DNA of 31,804 nucleotides from a virus, in the IMG/VR virus record IMGVR_UViG_3300027969_000286, positions 1 to 31,804 of that record. One strand, written 5' to 3'. The notes below the pieces were generated by a model, which saw nothing but the letters and a program-made list of their open reading frames with translations, was not told where the DNA came from and made no database searches. This document shows, one piece after another, positions 8,162 through 17,312 of the stretch (positions are counted from its first letter, which is position 1; every line of letters starts with the position of its first letter). Made by a program: the position numbers and the translations under genes.

Positions 8162-11100
8162 TTATTTTGTACCTTTTAACTCGTCTATTTCTGCTTTAAG
8201 TGCTTTGACAGCTTCAATTAGATAAGCTGTTAACTTGGTATAGTGAATACCTTCTGCTGATCCATCTTCTTTATGACTTACAAGATTTGGTAAAATTTTA
8301 TCTACATCTTCAGCAATTAATCCAGCTTCATTTTTACTTGACCCATTCTTACGATCATATGTGACTCCAACTAGTTGCATAACAGCATCTAAAGCATTTA
8401 TAATTGGGTTTACATTTTCTTTTAATACAATACTTGAACTTTCAGTAAATGTTCCTGCAATAGATAAATTACCTGTACTAGTATTCATAGTGAATTGTGC
8501 AACACCTGATGCATTTTCTATAACTACGTTGCCGCTGCCAGCACCGTTGGATGCATAGGCTCGCATGTACAAGTTGTCTGTTGCTGAAATATATCCGCTA
8601 TAAGTAGCTGGTTTTCCTAATACTAAGCCGCCTGCAAATGAATTAGCACTTCCAACAACTAGCGCACCAGTTGATGTTGTATTGTCACCCACAATCATGT
8701 TAGGTACTGTTAATTTGTTAGTGGCGCCGTTAAATGTAAAGTTTGCATTTATTTTGGCCGCTGTAAAGTTGCCAGTGTTGCTGGTACTCATTGCTGGATA
8801 TAATGTAGTTGTGCTTGTATCGCTAGCAATGGTTGCGCCAGCCACAGCCCAACTTAGTGTTCCAGAGCCGTTTGTCACTAGAGCATAACCGTTTGTACCA
8901 TCTACACTCGGTAGTGTGTAAGTTACACTACCAGCAGTTGCCGCTGCCTGGAAAGCAATAGTTCCTGAGCTTGATCCGTTTAATGTTAATTTTGACGAAC
9001 TTAGAACTTCTGCACTATTAACTTTGTATGTTTGACCTGTGGCAATGTTTAATCCGCCACTTAATGTGCCAACACTAGTTAAACTTGAACTAACAACAGC
9101 AGAACCTAATCCTGTTGCGGTAAGGACTGCTGTTCCATTAATCTCGTATTGTTTACCGGTAACAACATTTATATCTTCACTGGATGTAAATGCTGTTGCG
9201 CTACTTAACCAAGTAAATGTTTTATCAGTTGTGCCTTTTATTGTAATACCACCACCGTTGGCAGTTATGTCAGTTGCACCGCCAGCATCAAAAGTTAAAG
9301 CACCTGCGGTGTGACTGCTTACGCCAGTTACTGTAATTTGCGTAGGACTATCAATAGTGGTAATTACTGTACTAGTTCCAAATGCGCCAGTTCCAGCAGT
9401 TTTTGTCAATGCCATTCCTGGTATTAATCCGCTGGTGGTGGTTAATCCAGTAACTACTGAACTAGTTGCAGCACTTGTAACAGTACCAGTTAGTCCGGTA
9501 ATACTTGAAACACTGCCTAATACAACATTAACGTCGTCCACAGTTAATGTGTTTGAATTTATTGTGGTAGTTGTGCCGTTGACTGTTAGCGTACCTGCAA
9601 TAACTACACCAGTTGATGAAAATGTTGCACTGGTGGCACCGTTTGCTGTGAGAGTTATATTGCTGTTATTGGCAACACTTACACTGCTGTTTCCGTTGTT
9701 GATTGCGTTAATCAAGGTAGGCGCAGCCGCGCCTCCGGCACTTGCTTTGACTTCTAATGTACCAGCATTGTCACTGATAGTTAAGCTGCCAATAGTAATA
9801 GTACCTGGGCCCACATACAAATGATTCCATCGTTTAGTTGGCGTACCTAAAGTATATGTGTCATCAACACTTGGTACTGTGTTGGATGAAATCTGTGTGA
9901 AATATTGTTTAACAGCACGTTCTGTTGGAATTGCTGTGTTACTATTTCCGCTTAGTGTTACATCGCTTGAAAACTCATTAACAAGTTCACCTAGCTGTGC
10001 TCCAATTGATCCTAGTCGTAAACTAGTCAATCCAGATAAGTCAAATGCACTGGCATTCAGTGTTGCACGGCCAGTGGCTTGGTCAACTTTGAAATATTCA
10101 CCCACACGGAAATTACCATCCTGGTCTGTACTCACATAGAACACACGACCTGGAAACAGTTCAACAACTTCGTTACCTTGACTGCTTGCTTGCGCAGGTA
10201 CGCCTGGATAATTTGTGCTTGCTATACCGCCTGTACCAATACTTAAAAAATCATGTCCCGTTAGTCGAATATTTGAATAATCGTAACGCAACTTCATGGC
10301 TGTACCGTCTGTTGATATAGCAGCTTTGTCTGCGGCCAGTATCATTATAACTACACTGCCGCTGTTGGTCCAACCACTTGAACTTTGAACAACATAGGAT
10401 ATAGTATCCCCTGTTATGCTAACACTACCGCCTGGTTTAGGTTCTGCTGTTAGGCCAGTAACAATAAGAACAACTCCACTCTGTCCAGTGACGCCGCCTG
10501 CGGCAATGGTCATACTTGCGCCAGCACCATTGCTAACAGTTTCTCCAGCAGTAAATGCAGTTCCTGTTAATTTTTTATAATAAACTCTACTAGTTCCAGG
10601 TTGCACATTTAGCACAGTTGCAGTGGTTCCGCTGGATGCACCAGTGATAGTATTGCCATCTGCAAAACTACCAACTAGTGTGCCAGCTTGCCAAGTCAAC
10701 ATGTTACCATAAACAGTTCCATTTATGGTAGACTCACCAGTATTAAATCCTCTGGCCAATGCTCCGTATGTACCGTAACTGTTGTTGCCGTTCAGCGCAC
10801 GAATCTTACCACCGCCTGTGGCAACATAGCCCATCTGGCAGAAATAGGTAAAACAACTTACAATTTCGCTTTTACCATTATCTTTGACCCAATATCCAAT
10901 ACCGTCATCTAAAATAACTGTGAATCCATGAAACACCATACTTTTGTTGCCGCTGGCATGTAGGCCGCCGTCAACTAATGCGCCAACAGCTCCTGCTGAC
11001 TTGGCGGTACATTCAATAACATAGGGACTTTTAGTTGCAATAGGAATAGAACTATTAAGTGCTACATATACTCCACCAATAGTGGCTAATTCAATGTTAG

Positions 11101-11752
11101 TAGGATCTGGAGCATATGGAACATAACCAGTTAATCCAACAAAACACATTTTGTTAAGTAGTGCGCCGTCACTTAACTTCCACATGGTCAACTGTTCATA
11201 ACCACTGGCAGGGCCAATAATGGTTGTGCGTTGACTGTCTCCAATAACTGCAACAAAACTTGGAACTGTAATTGGCAATTGTTCTGCGTATGTGCCGGAT
11301 GCCACCATAATTGCTGCAGGTCCTGTGGCTTGAGTACAGGCATATTTAATTGTGGCAAATGCTGTGCCCCAACTTTGGCCGCTGTTACTATTGCTACCAC
11401 TAGGACTTACATAGTAAATTTTCTGATTAACACCACTTTCTCCCCACACAGGTAGACCATTTGCTGACACAGTTAATACTTGTCCGCTTGCTCCAATTCC
11501 TAAACGGGTATCGCTACTAGCACCTCTGTAGATTAAGTCGCCTTGTGTAGTGGTAGGTGTTGTACCTTCTGCCATTAGTTCAAATTTACTGCTGTTGGTT
11601 GCCCAACTTGTAGCACTTGTATGTCCTGTAACACAGACATAGCTAGAACCGCTATAACGAACCACATCGTCTTTGACGTAAGCGACTCCAAGAGCCCAAG
11701 CGCCCTTCCAGTTAAATTTGATTTTACCTAAATTAATTGATGTGATTGCCAT
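8162..11752 (-). CDS. Long tail fibre protein with beta-helix region and C-terminal S74 intramolecular chaperone
   Basis: A 1196-residue protein. The first 60 residues (F-N-W-K-G-A-W, Y-x-x-x-D-V-V, Y-x-C) look like a CBM5/12-type module. Residues 70-109 carry the fibre repeat G-D-L-I-Y-R-G-A-S. From about 112 an I-Y-Y-V-S-P-S-G-S-x-x-x-x-G start marks a pectate-lyase-like right-handed beta-helix. A long Ser/Thr/Gly-rich shaft follows. The last 92 residues are a Peptidase_S74 chaperone: Ser1106 lies five residues before Lys1111, the spacing of the known Ser-Lys autocleavage dyad, and A-G-L-I-A-E-D-V is the conserved core. S74 domains trimerise the fibre and then cut themselves off, so the mature protein probably ends near residue 1105. 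It is the longest gene in the window and heads the adhesin run. Confidence 0.8.
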   Translation of the reverse strand: MAITSINLGKIKFNWKGAWALGVAYVKDDVVRYSGSSYVCVTGHTSATSWATNSSKFELMAEGTTPTTTQGDLIYRGASSDTRLGIGASGQVLTVSANGLPVWGESGVNQKIYYVSPSGSNSNSGQSWGTAFATIKYACTQATGPAAIMVASGTYAEQLPITVPSFVAVIGDSQRTTIIGPASGYEQLTMWKLSDGALLNKMCFVGLTGYVPYAPDPTNIELATIGGVYVALNSSIPIATKSPYVIECTAKSAGAVGALVDGGLHASGNKSMVFHGFTVILDDGIGYWVKDNGKSEIVSCFTYFCQMGYVATGGGKIRALNGNNSYGTYGALARGFNTGESTINGTVYGNMLTWQAGTLVGSFADGNTITGASSGTTATVLNVQPGTSRVYYKKLTGTAFTAGETVSNGAGASMTIAAGGVTGQSGVVLIVTGLTAEPKPGGSVSITGDTISYVVQSSSGWTNSGSVVIMILAADKAAISTDGTAMKLRYDYSNIRLTGHDFLSIGTGGIASTNYPGVPAQASSQGNEVVELFPGRVFYVSTDQDGNFRVGEYFKVDQATGRATLNASAFDLSGLTSLRLGSIGAQLGELVNEFSSDVTLSGNSNTAIPTERAVKQYFTQISSNTVPSVDDTYTLGTPTKRWNHLYVGPGTITIGSLTISDNAGTLEVKASAGGAAAPTLINAINNGNSSVSVANNSNITLTANGATSATFSSTGVVIAGTLTVNGTTTTINSNTLTVDDVNVVLGSVSSITGLTGTVTSAATSSVVTGLTTTSGLIPGMALTKTAGTGAFGTSTVITTIDSPTQITVTGVSSHTAGALTFDAGGATDITANGGGITIKGTTDKTFTWLSSATAFTSSEDINVVTGKQYEINGTAVLTATGLGSAVVSSSLTSVGTLSGGLNIATGQTYKVNSAEVLSSSKLTLNGSSSGTIAFQAAATAGSVTYTLPSVDGTNGYALVTNGSGTLSWAVAGATIASDTSTTTLYPAMSTSNTGNFTAAKINANFTFNGATNKLTVPNMIVGDNTTSTGALVVGSANSFAGGLVLGKPATYSGYISATDNLYMRAYASNGAGSGNVVIENASGVAQFTMNTSTGNLSIAGTFTESSSIVLKENVNPIINALDAVMQLVGVTYDRKNGSSKNEAGLIAEDVDKILPNLVSHKEDGSAEGIHYTKLTAYLIEAVKALKAEIDELKGTK

Positions 11753-11769
11753 ATTTTATTCCGTTTTAA

Positions 11770-11777
11770 TATTTAAC
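11770..11777 (-). promoter_or_regulatory. Late-promoter-like element for the long fibre gene
   Basis: GTTAAATA on the minus strand, 17 bases before the ATG at 11752, with the TAA being the stop of the 198-aa gene. The surrounding ATAGTTAAATATTAAAA is identical over 17 bases to the region before the halogenase gene (28555-28571), and both are followed within one or two bases by GGA. Confidence 0.5.
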
Positions 11778-12369
11778 TATATGTGACGATCAAGTTGCCG
11801 TCCGCGTCTAATGAGTATGCATACTCGTTTGTACCAATGTCAACATCTTCGTAAATGTCAGCACCTGTTGAATCTTGTAAACTAATTGTTGAATCTTCAG
11901 TGGTAGAATAAATTAAATTACTATTTGCATCTATTGAAAATCCATGAAACTTTTTAGTTGGGCCTGTTAGTGTTCCATCAACTGCAATGTTTACTCCAAG
12001 TCCTGCTTTGACACCGCCTAGTGTATTGCTTGTTGCCGCTGGTAACACATAGGAATTTCCAGCAGACAATACGCCAGTTACGGGATCAATGCTAAGGTTA
12101 TTACCAACTTTAATACCACCTAAAACAGAAGCTGATGCTATAGCAACAGACGAAGTAATTGTAATGCTAGCAGTACCGTCAAAACTTACACCGTTAATTG
12201 TACGTGCTGTGGCTAACTTGGTAGCAGTGGCCGCATTGCCTGCAAGCAAGTATGTGCCAATGTCGGCCAGTGTTGTTTTATAACTGGTTGGGCCTGGCCC
12301 AACTACTGGGACTATGTATGTTCCAGTAACGGTTGCTTGTAACGGTAATTCTGAAAATTTAATAGTCAT
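11773..12369 (-). CDS. Short tail-fibre-like structural protein
   Basis: A 198-residue protein. The N-terminal part (F-S-E-L-P, then P-V-V-G) and the repeat A-T-x-L-A-T-A-R-T-I-N-G-V-S-F-D-G-T (about 50-67) are hallmarks of phage tail fibre shafts. A second element L-G-G-(I/V)-K occurs twice (about 84-88 and 117-121). The C-terminus is Asp/Asn-rich with Y-S-L-D-A-D-G-N-L. No enzymatic motif. It sits between the gp13-like neck gene and the long fibre gene. It could be a fibre hinge, collar or short-fibre protein. AAGG seven bases before the ATG is a good ribosome site. Confidence 0.65.
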   Translation of the reverse strand: MTIKFSELPLQATVTGTYIVPVVGPGPTSYKTTLADIGTYLLAGNAATATKLATARTINGVSFDGTASITITSSVAIASASVLGGIKVGNNLSIDPVTGVLSAGNSYVLPAATSNTLGGVKAGLGVNIAVDGTLTGPTKKFHGFSIDANSNLIYSTTEDSTISLQDSTGADIYEDVDIGTNEYAYSLDADGNLIVTYS

Positions 12370-12378
12370 CTAAATACC

Positions 12379-13164
12379 TTATCCAGTTACAAAGTAGTAT
12401 CCTGTACCACCAGCTGTGAAATCCATTAATTCTTTGTCAAGACGTTCAAAATCTTCTTTGGCGCTGGATTTTAAATCTCCGCCATTCATTTGTATTGAAC
12501 TACCTGGACCAGCAATGCTGGCAAATTTAGAGCGTGCCTCACCCAGCATGGTTTTGCACACAGCTAAAGTATAATCACGTAACCACTGCTTGGCATAGAT
12601 GTCTTGTAGTAATACCCAGTCAGGTCTAAAATTATAACTTTGTATTAGTATCTGTTCGCCTTGTGCAAAAGGACGTTGTAAAATGTTTAAAATGTGTGTA
12701 GTTGGTTTCCAATGAAACTCGATATAACTACCAAACATGCGACCAACTAATTTCTGATATCCAGCAAACATATCATAAGTTGCTAAACCACCCATCATAC
12801 TACCTGACATTAGATAGGTATTTGTATAAGCTAGATTAAACGGTTCAAATAGCGTACCACCTGCACCCATGCCAGTTCTTGAGCCAACTGCTCTGCGAAA
12901 CACTTGTCTAACTGTGATAACTTCGTCAGGTAATCTGTATTCATTTTGATCTTGTAATAGTTCTAAGAACAAGTAGCTTTCTTCCACGGCATTTGAACTC
13001 TTTTGACGATAACGGTTTAGCGAACGATCTAATGCAGTTTCGTAATGCTTAGGGTCAAGCTCCACTTCAACCATGCCGTCACCTAGCATATCTCGCACGT
13101 AATCAAAGACTTTATTTCGTTCTAAAGTGGAATTTGACGTAGTTGTTGATGGTAAATCATCCAT
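12379..13164 (-). CDS. Neck protein, T4 gp13-like
   Basis: A 261-residue virion protein (T4 gp13 is 309). The match to the gp13 family is by pattern. The N-terminus has D-Y-V-R-x-M-L-G-x-x-x-x-x-V-E-L-x-P-x-x-Y followed by A-L-x-R-(S/A)-L-x-x-Y. The C-terminus has W-L-R-D-Y-x-x-A-(V/L)-x-K, then an M-N-G-G-D-L segment, a helix ending in E-L, and V-(T/V)-G at the very end. gp13 and gp14 close the DNA-filled head and join it to the tail. This gene runs away from the gp14-like gene, sharing a 45-base divergent promoter region. AGGAG precedes the ATG. Confidence 0.65.
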   Translation of the reverse strand: MDDLPSTTTSNSTLERNKVFDYVRDMLGDGMVEVELDPKHYETALDRSLNRYRQKSSNAVEESYLFLELLQDQNEYRLPDEVITVRQVFRRAVGSRTGMGAGGTLFEPFNLAYTNTYLMSGSMMGGLATYDMFAGYQKLVGRMFGSYIEFHWKPTTHILNILQRPFAQGEQILIQSYNFRPDWVLLQDIYAKQWLRDYTLAVCKTMLGEARSKFASIAGPGSSIQMNGGDLKSSAKEDFERLDKELMDFTAGGTGYYFVTG

Positions 13165-13182
13165 GTTATTACTCTCCTAGTA

Positions 13183-13190
13183 TATTTAGC
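13183..13190 (-). promoter_or_regulatory. Late-promoter-like element for the gp13-like gene
   Basis: GCTAAATA on the minus strand, 18 bases before the ATG at 13164 with AGGAG in between. The wider ATAGCTAAATAT resembles ATAGTTAAATAT at 11770 and 28555, so this phage may favour an ATAG-Y-TAAATAT form of the late promoter. Confidence 0.5.
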
Positions 13191-13194
13191 TATC

Positions 13195-13202
13195 GATAAA
13201 TA
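13195..13202 (+). promoter_or_regulatory. Late-promoter-like element for the gp14/gp15-like genes
   Basis: GATAAATA on the plus strand matches seven of eight positions of TATAAATA. It ends only seven bases before the ATG at 13210, so a T4-like start site would give a leader of about two bases. No Shine-Dalgarno is visible for this gene. Confidence 0.5.
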
Positions 13203-13209
13203 TGTTACT

Positions 13210-14664
13210 ATGCCAAGACTAAGTTTATATAAACCCGAAAAAGGACTTGATTACAAGTTCATTGATCGCCAGTGCTCAGAAATGTTTCAAGCGGGCGGAA
13301 CTGACGTTTATCTGCACAAATATTTAGGTGCAAATACTGCGGCTGCAACCGCCACTGCGGACCAACCGCACTATGCAACTACAGCAGTGACAAACATACA
13401 AGATTTGCTGTTTTTAGAGAATCGTGACAGAAGTTATGACACAGAAATCTACAGAATTCGCGGACTTTATAATGTACAAAACGTTGATTTTAACCTAAGT
13501 CAGTTTGGTTTGTTTATTGACAACGACACACTGTACATGACTGTGCATATTAACGATTTTATCAAGTACATAGGACGCAAGCCCATAAGCGGCGATGTGT
13601 TAGAACTGCCGCATTTGCGTGATGATTTTGCCCTTAACGAATTTGACTTTGCTTTACCTAGATACTATGTTATTGAGGATGTAGGCCGTGCTAGTGAAGG
13701 ATTTAGTGTAACTTGGTTCCCACATTTGTACAGATTAAAACTGAAAAAAGTTACTGACAGTCAACAATTTGCACAAATCTTTGACCAACAGGCCAAAGAT
13801 GCCAACGGTGATCCTGTTGCAGATACCACATTGCGTGACTTGTTAAGTACTCACAACCAAGAATTACAAATCAGTGATGCTGTTGTTCAACAAGCTGAAA
13901 TTGATGTGCCAAAAAGCGGTTTTGAAACCCGTCAATATTACACAATTGCCGCTGATCCTGACACAGGCAAAACAGTATTAAACACAGCGGACAGCGGTTC
14001 TGTGTTGGCCAGTAATGCCAGCAATGGAGTAACTGCCAGTTCAGTCACAGGCGTTCCGCAACGTAGCGGATACACTGGTTACTTGTTGGGCGATGGTTTT
14101 CCGATCAACGGCTACGATTTTGGATTTGGCATACAATTTCCAGCAACAGCTGCTGCAGACGACTTCTTTTTACGTGTTGACATGCTGCCAAACAGGCTAT
14201 ATAGATTTGATGGTAAACAAAATGCATGGATAGCAGTGGAAGATGCAGTACGTATGAACATGACCAATACCAATTCAAGAAACACGTTAAAAACTGGATT
14301 TATTAATAATGCTAATTGGACTTATAACGAAGCAGTTATTAGTGATATTTCTAATGCGGCTAAAGATGCTGTTAGAGTTAGAACACAAATTGATTTTACA
14401 GTAACTGGTTTGTATGTTGTACTAAAAATGGATACAGTATTAATAGAATACGTAGTTGCAGACATGCCAGGATTAATTACATCTTATAATTATATTAGTC
14501 CAGAAGGAATAACCAGTTCCAAGATGCAAATTAATTTACCCGTAGTTGATACTGTACAACAAACAATACCGTATGCGGGTCAATGGACTGTGACCATATA
14601 CAATTATAGAGAACCGCAACGTCAAAGTATTAGCAAAGCATTAAAACCAAGGGCAGACTTGTAA
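13210..14664 (+). CDS. Neck protein, T4 gp14-like, with long C-terminal extension
   Basis: A 484-residue virion protein, about twice T4 gp14 (256). The N-terminal 210 residues follow the gp14 layout: a D-V-Y-L-H-K-Y start, a segment on L-S-Q-F-G-L with T-L-Y-M-T-V, then P-I-S-G-D-V-L-E-L-P, E-F-D-F and a V-T-W-F-P-H-L-Y-R-L segment, corresponding to G-D-L-I-Y-F-P and neighbours in T4. The remaining ~270 residues are an extra domain of unknown fold ending in a V-T-I-Y-N-Y-R-E segment. The gene shares one base with the next (TAATG), indicating translational coupling. Related 'virion structural proteins' are, as I recall, common in T4-like aquatic phages. It probably joins head and tail with gp13 and gp15. 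Confidence 0.6.
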   Translation: MPRLSLYKPEKGLDYKFIDRQCSEMFQAGGTDVYLHKYLGANTAAATATADQPHYATTAVTNIQDLLFLENRDRSYDTEIYRIRGLYNVQNVDFNLSQFGLFIDNDTLYMTVHINDFIKYIGRKPISGDVLELPHLRDDFALNEFDFALPRYYVIEDVGRASEGFSVTWFPHLYRLKLKKVTDSQQFAQIFDQQAKDANGDPVADTTLRDLLSTHNQELQISDAVVQQAEIDVPKSGFETRQYYTIAADPDTGKTVLNTADSGSVLASNASNGVTASSVTGVPQRSGYTGYLLGDGFPINGYDFGFGIQFPATAAADDFFLRVDMLPNRLYRFDGKQNAWIAVEDAVRMNMTNTNSRNTLKTGFINNANWTYNEAVISDISNAAKDAVRVRTQIDFTVTGLYVVLKMDTVLIEYVVADMPGLITSYNYISPEGITSSKMQINLPVVDTVQQTIPYAGQWTVTIYNYREPQRQSISKALKPRADL

Positions 14665-16163
14665 TGGAACATTTTTATGACGGGCAAATACGACGATACA
14701 TCACGCAGACAATTCGTGCGCTGAGTAACTTTGTGGTCAAATACGGCGACGGAACACTGGTACGTGTTCCAGTTATGTATGGAGATGCTGACAGACAAGT
14801 GGCCAGTATTATTCGTAACAACAGTGAGAACAAAGTTAATAGTGTCCCACGCATCAGTGTTTATGTTACAGGACTAGCATTAGATCGCGACAGATTGAGT
14901 GATCAAACATTTGTAGGAACTGTTAATATTCGCGAACGAGATATAGACCCAGACACAAATCGTTACACAACAGGGCAAGGTAGAAATTACACAATTGAAA
15001 GACTAATGCCAACTCCGTTTAAACTAACTATGAAGTGCGATATATGGAGTGCTAATACAGATCAAAAATTACAAATGCTTGAACAAATTTTAGTGTTGTT
15101 TAATCCCAGTTTGGAATTACAAACCACAGACAACTATGTTGACTGGACCAGTTTAACTGTGTTAAATTTAAATGATATTAGTTGGGATAGTCGCACAGTT
15201 CCAGTGGGCACAGATACACCCATAGATATTGCTTCGCTTACACTAGACACTCCTATATGGATTAATCCGCCAGTTAAAGTTAAACATCTTGGTGTTATCA
15301 CTAAGATTGTTACCAGCATGTACAATACCAGTACAACTAGCGGAACTTATATCGACGGGTTAGGTCAAGATCCAATTGCCACTACAACATCTATGGCAGA
15401 TTTGCTGGGACTTGTAATTGGCTCAGATGAAAACTATAGATTAGAAGTGTACAACGGACAAGCTATATTAATTGGAGCACATGAAAGTGTTGTTGAGCGT
15501 GGAAGTTCTTTAGACATTCCTGTAAGACTAGGAACCCCAATCAATTGGAATGAATTATTTGCTAGAACTCCTAACAAATACAAAGCAGGATCAAGTCAAC
15601 TGTACTTGACACAACCAAACGGCAGTTTAATTGTAGGCACCTTTGCTATTAACAGTTTAGATGAAACAATTTTACAAGTTAAGTGGAATGTGGATACATT
15701 AACCACCAACACTGGAATTGACAGTGCAGGAGTTTTAGATAATGTAGCTGGTTACAATTTACAATCTTCTTATAGACCAAATAGTCCTGGAACTTTTGAT
15801 GCTATTATAGATCCACAACAGTACGATCCTAAAAAACCCAACAAAGAAGCAACAGACCAGCCAGTAGCTGTGGGCAGACGTTTTCTTATTATCGAAGACA
15901 TTGGTAGCACACTAAATGCCGCTGGAAAGGGTCCTACTGCATGGCAAAGTACTACAGGTGTAGACTTTGTTGCACACGCAAATGATATCATTGAATGGAC
16001 TGGTCTACACTGGACTGTGATTTTTAACTCTAGTCAGAATACAGACACTATGGTATGGCAGACGAATATATATACTGGAATACAATACTTGTGGAACGGT
16101 GTTTCATGGGTCAAGTCATTCGAAGGTGTGTACGAGGCTGCTAATTGGAAAATAGTACTTTAA
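14664..16163 (+). CDS. Tail sheath stabiliser/completion protein, T4 gp15-like, extended
   Basis: A 499-residue virion protein (T4 gp15 is 272). The gp15 pattern is clear in the first half: F-Y-D-G-Q-I-R-R-Y at the start, V-R-V-P-V-x-Y, then V-P-R-I-S-V-Y, P-T-P-F-K-L and C-D-I-W followed by M-L-E-Q-I-L-x-x-F-N-P (about residues 115-150), then W-I-N-P-P-V-K-V. gp15 caps the tail tube and sheath so that the head can dock. The last ~250 residues are an added domain rich in Thr/Asn, ending in two Trp-containing segments (W-T-G-L-H-W, W-N-G-V-S-W-V-K) like those of carbohydrate or collar modules. The start ATG overlaps the gp14-like stop, and the Nudix gene starts inside its last codons. Confidence 0.7.
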   Translation: MEHFYDGQIRRYITQTIRALSNFVVKYGDGTLVRVPVMYGDADRQVASIIRNNSENKVNSVPRISVYVTGLALDRDRLSDQTFVGTVNIRERDIDPDTNRYTTGQGRNYTIERLMPTPFKLTMKCDIWSANTDQKLQMLEQILVLFNPSLELQTTDNYVDWTSLTVLNLNDISWDSRTVPVGTDTPIDIASLTLDTPIWINPPVKVKHLGVITKIVTSMYNTSTTSGTYIDGLGQDPIATTTSMADLLGLVIGSDENYRLEVYNGQAILIGAHESVVERGSSLDIPVRLGTPINWNELFARTPNKYKAGSSQLYLTQPNGSLIVGTFAINSLDETILQVKWNVDTLTTNTGIDSAGVLDNVAGYNLQSSYRPNSPGTFDAIIDPQQYDPKKPNKEATDQPVAVGRRFLIIEDIGSTLNAAGKGPTAWQSTTGVDFVAHANDIIEWTGLHWTVIFNSSQNTDTMVWQTNIYTGIQYLWNGVSWVKSFEGVYEAANWKIVL

Positions 16164-16594
16164 AAGAATCTATAGTTTGTAGTGGTGCATTATTTTATGC
16201 CAAGTCCACACGACGATTCTTACTACTACAAAAAGCACATGGCAAACACGAAGGCACTTGGGGACTAGTAGGCGGTACAAACATCACTGGTGAAACTCCG
16301 TGGCAGGGTTTACAGCGTGAGATACAGGAAGAAATAAATGTACTTCCCACTATACTAAAAACAATTCCATTAGAAACATTTGTATCTAACGACCGTGTGT
16401 TTAACTTTCACACTTACTTGTGCGTGATTGACACGGAGTTTGTTCCAATATTAAGTGACGAGCATCAAGGGTGGGCATGGGCCACAATAGACAGAGCCCC
16501 TAAGCCATTACACCAGGGGCTACGAAACAGCTTCGGCAGTAAAATTATTCGTACCAAACTTCAAACAGTATTTGATCTAGTAGATTTAATATAA
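16145..16594 (+). CDS. Nudix hydrolase
   Basis: A 149-residue cytoplasmic enzyme. The Nudix box is present: G-x5-E-x7-R-E-I-Q-E-E-I-N-V at about residues 44-67. All metal-binding acidic positions are kept; the usual Gly near the end is Asn. Before it is W-G-L-V-G-G, the normal entry to the box. Nudix enzymes split nucleoside-diphosphate compounds such as damaged dNTPs, ADP-ribose or capped RNA ends; the substrate here cannot be told. The start is a TTG at 16145 inside the end of the gp15-like gene, since no ATG precedes the conserved region; GAGG lies seven bases upstream. The 19-base overlap suggests co-translation with the structural genes, an unusual place for such an enzyme. Confidence 0.8.
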   Translation: MENSTLKESIVCSGALFYAKSTRRFLLLQKAHGKHEGTWGLVGGTNITGETPWQGLQREIQEEINVLPTILKTIPLETFVSNDRVFNFHTYLCVIDTEFVPILSDEHQGWAWATIDRAPKPLHQGLRNSFGSKIIRTKLQTVFDLVDLI

Positions 16595-16595
16595 C

Positions 16596-16757
16596 CTATG
16601 CAGACGTCGGTACAAATATAACTTTACATGGATACGGGCAACAACCTTCCACATATTTTGCTTCAAGTGTTGCTATGCCTTCTACTTCGTTAGCCGCTTC
16701 GACACGCTCCATGAAATGGGTTCCGTCCGGCAATTCAACTGTAAATTCTAATAACAT
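16596..16757 (-). CDS. 53-residue uncharacterised protein
   Basis: A short gene well supported by signals: ATG at 16757, GGAG seven bases upstream, a perfect TATAAATA late-promoter core at 16793-16786, and a TAG stop at 16598-16596, one base past the convergent Nudix stop. The protein starts M-L-L-E-F-T-V-E-L-P-D-G and holds three Cys in the C-terminal third (C-C-P-Y-P-C), with V-I-F-V near the end. The alternating pattern suggests a small beta-alpha-beta fold. Function unknown; expected late expression. Confidence 0.65.
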   Translation of the reverse strand: MLLEFTVELPDGTHFMERVEAANEVEGIATLEAKYVEGCCPYPCKVIFVPTSA

Positions 16758-16785
16758 GAGTAATCTCCAAAAACTTGCATAACTG

Positions 16786-16793
16786 TATTTATA
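16786..16793 (-). promoter_or_regulatory. T4-type late promoter core for the 53-aa gene
   Basis: Perfect TATAAATA on the minus strand, 28 bases before the ATG at 16757, with GGAG in the leader. It also lies just past the stop of the oxygenase gene at 16803. Confidence 0.75.
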
Positions 16794-16802
16794 AGTTTAA
16801 AT

Positions 16803-17312
16803 TCATATAAAATTAAAATTGATAACAGCTCTGTATTTATGATCAGTACAGCTTGTTCCACTGTGCTTGTCCAAAGAATTAAAAATCACCAAACTGTTTT
16901 CTATGCTGGGCACTTGTTGACCGTCGTCTTCAAATTGTGTAAATCCGTTATTTGTATTGAGATACAATATTGCAGTTTTTGAAATTTTGGCTAAATCTTC
17001 ATTTACATCAATATGGTATCCGTACATTTGAACAGTGCCAGTACAACTGGTGATATTTGCCTTGGCTTTTATCAGCATCTGATGCGGCAATTTTTTGAAT
17101 ATTGGATCTAGTGTATTAATATATTTGCTAATAAGTGTTGGGCTATGATAAAATATATGAACAAATTGCAAATTAAATCGCTCATCACAACTTATATCTC
17201 TAGGATTACTCTTATCCTGCATAATCCAAGGAAATGATTCATTTAGAATTTGATTCTTAACTGCTATAAAATCAGTTCTTGATAAGAAATTATGAATAAC
17301 TTGTCTTGTCAT
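16803..17312 (-). CDS. Fe(II)/2-oxoglutarate oxygenase-like protein (HxD type)
   Basis: A 169-residue double-stranded beta-helix protein. The metal triad reads H100-I-D102 and H150, with R161 placed to bind 2-oxoglutarate in R-A-V-I-N-F-N. T-A-I-L-Y-L-N and F-E-D-D-G fit the core strands between them, as in prolyl-hydroxylase-like enzymes. The start chosen is the ATG at 17312, which overlaps the stop of the preceding oxygenase as ATGA; an in-frame GTG at 17336 has no ribosome site. Substrate unknown. It is the second gene of a leftward pair that diverges from the main island, so it may be under separate control from the rightward operon. Confidence 0.7.
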   Translation of the reverse strand: MTRQVIHNFLSRTDFIAVKNQILNESFPWIMQDKSNPRDISCDERFNLQFVHIFYHSPTLISKYINTLDPIFKKLPHQMLIKAKANITSCTGTVQMYGYHIDVNEDLAKISKTAILYLNTNNGFTQFEDDGQQVPSIENSLVIFNSLDKHSGTSCTDHKYRAVINFNFI

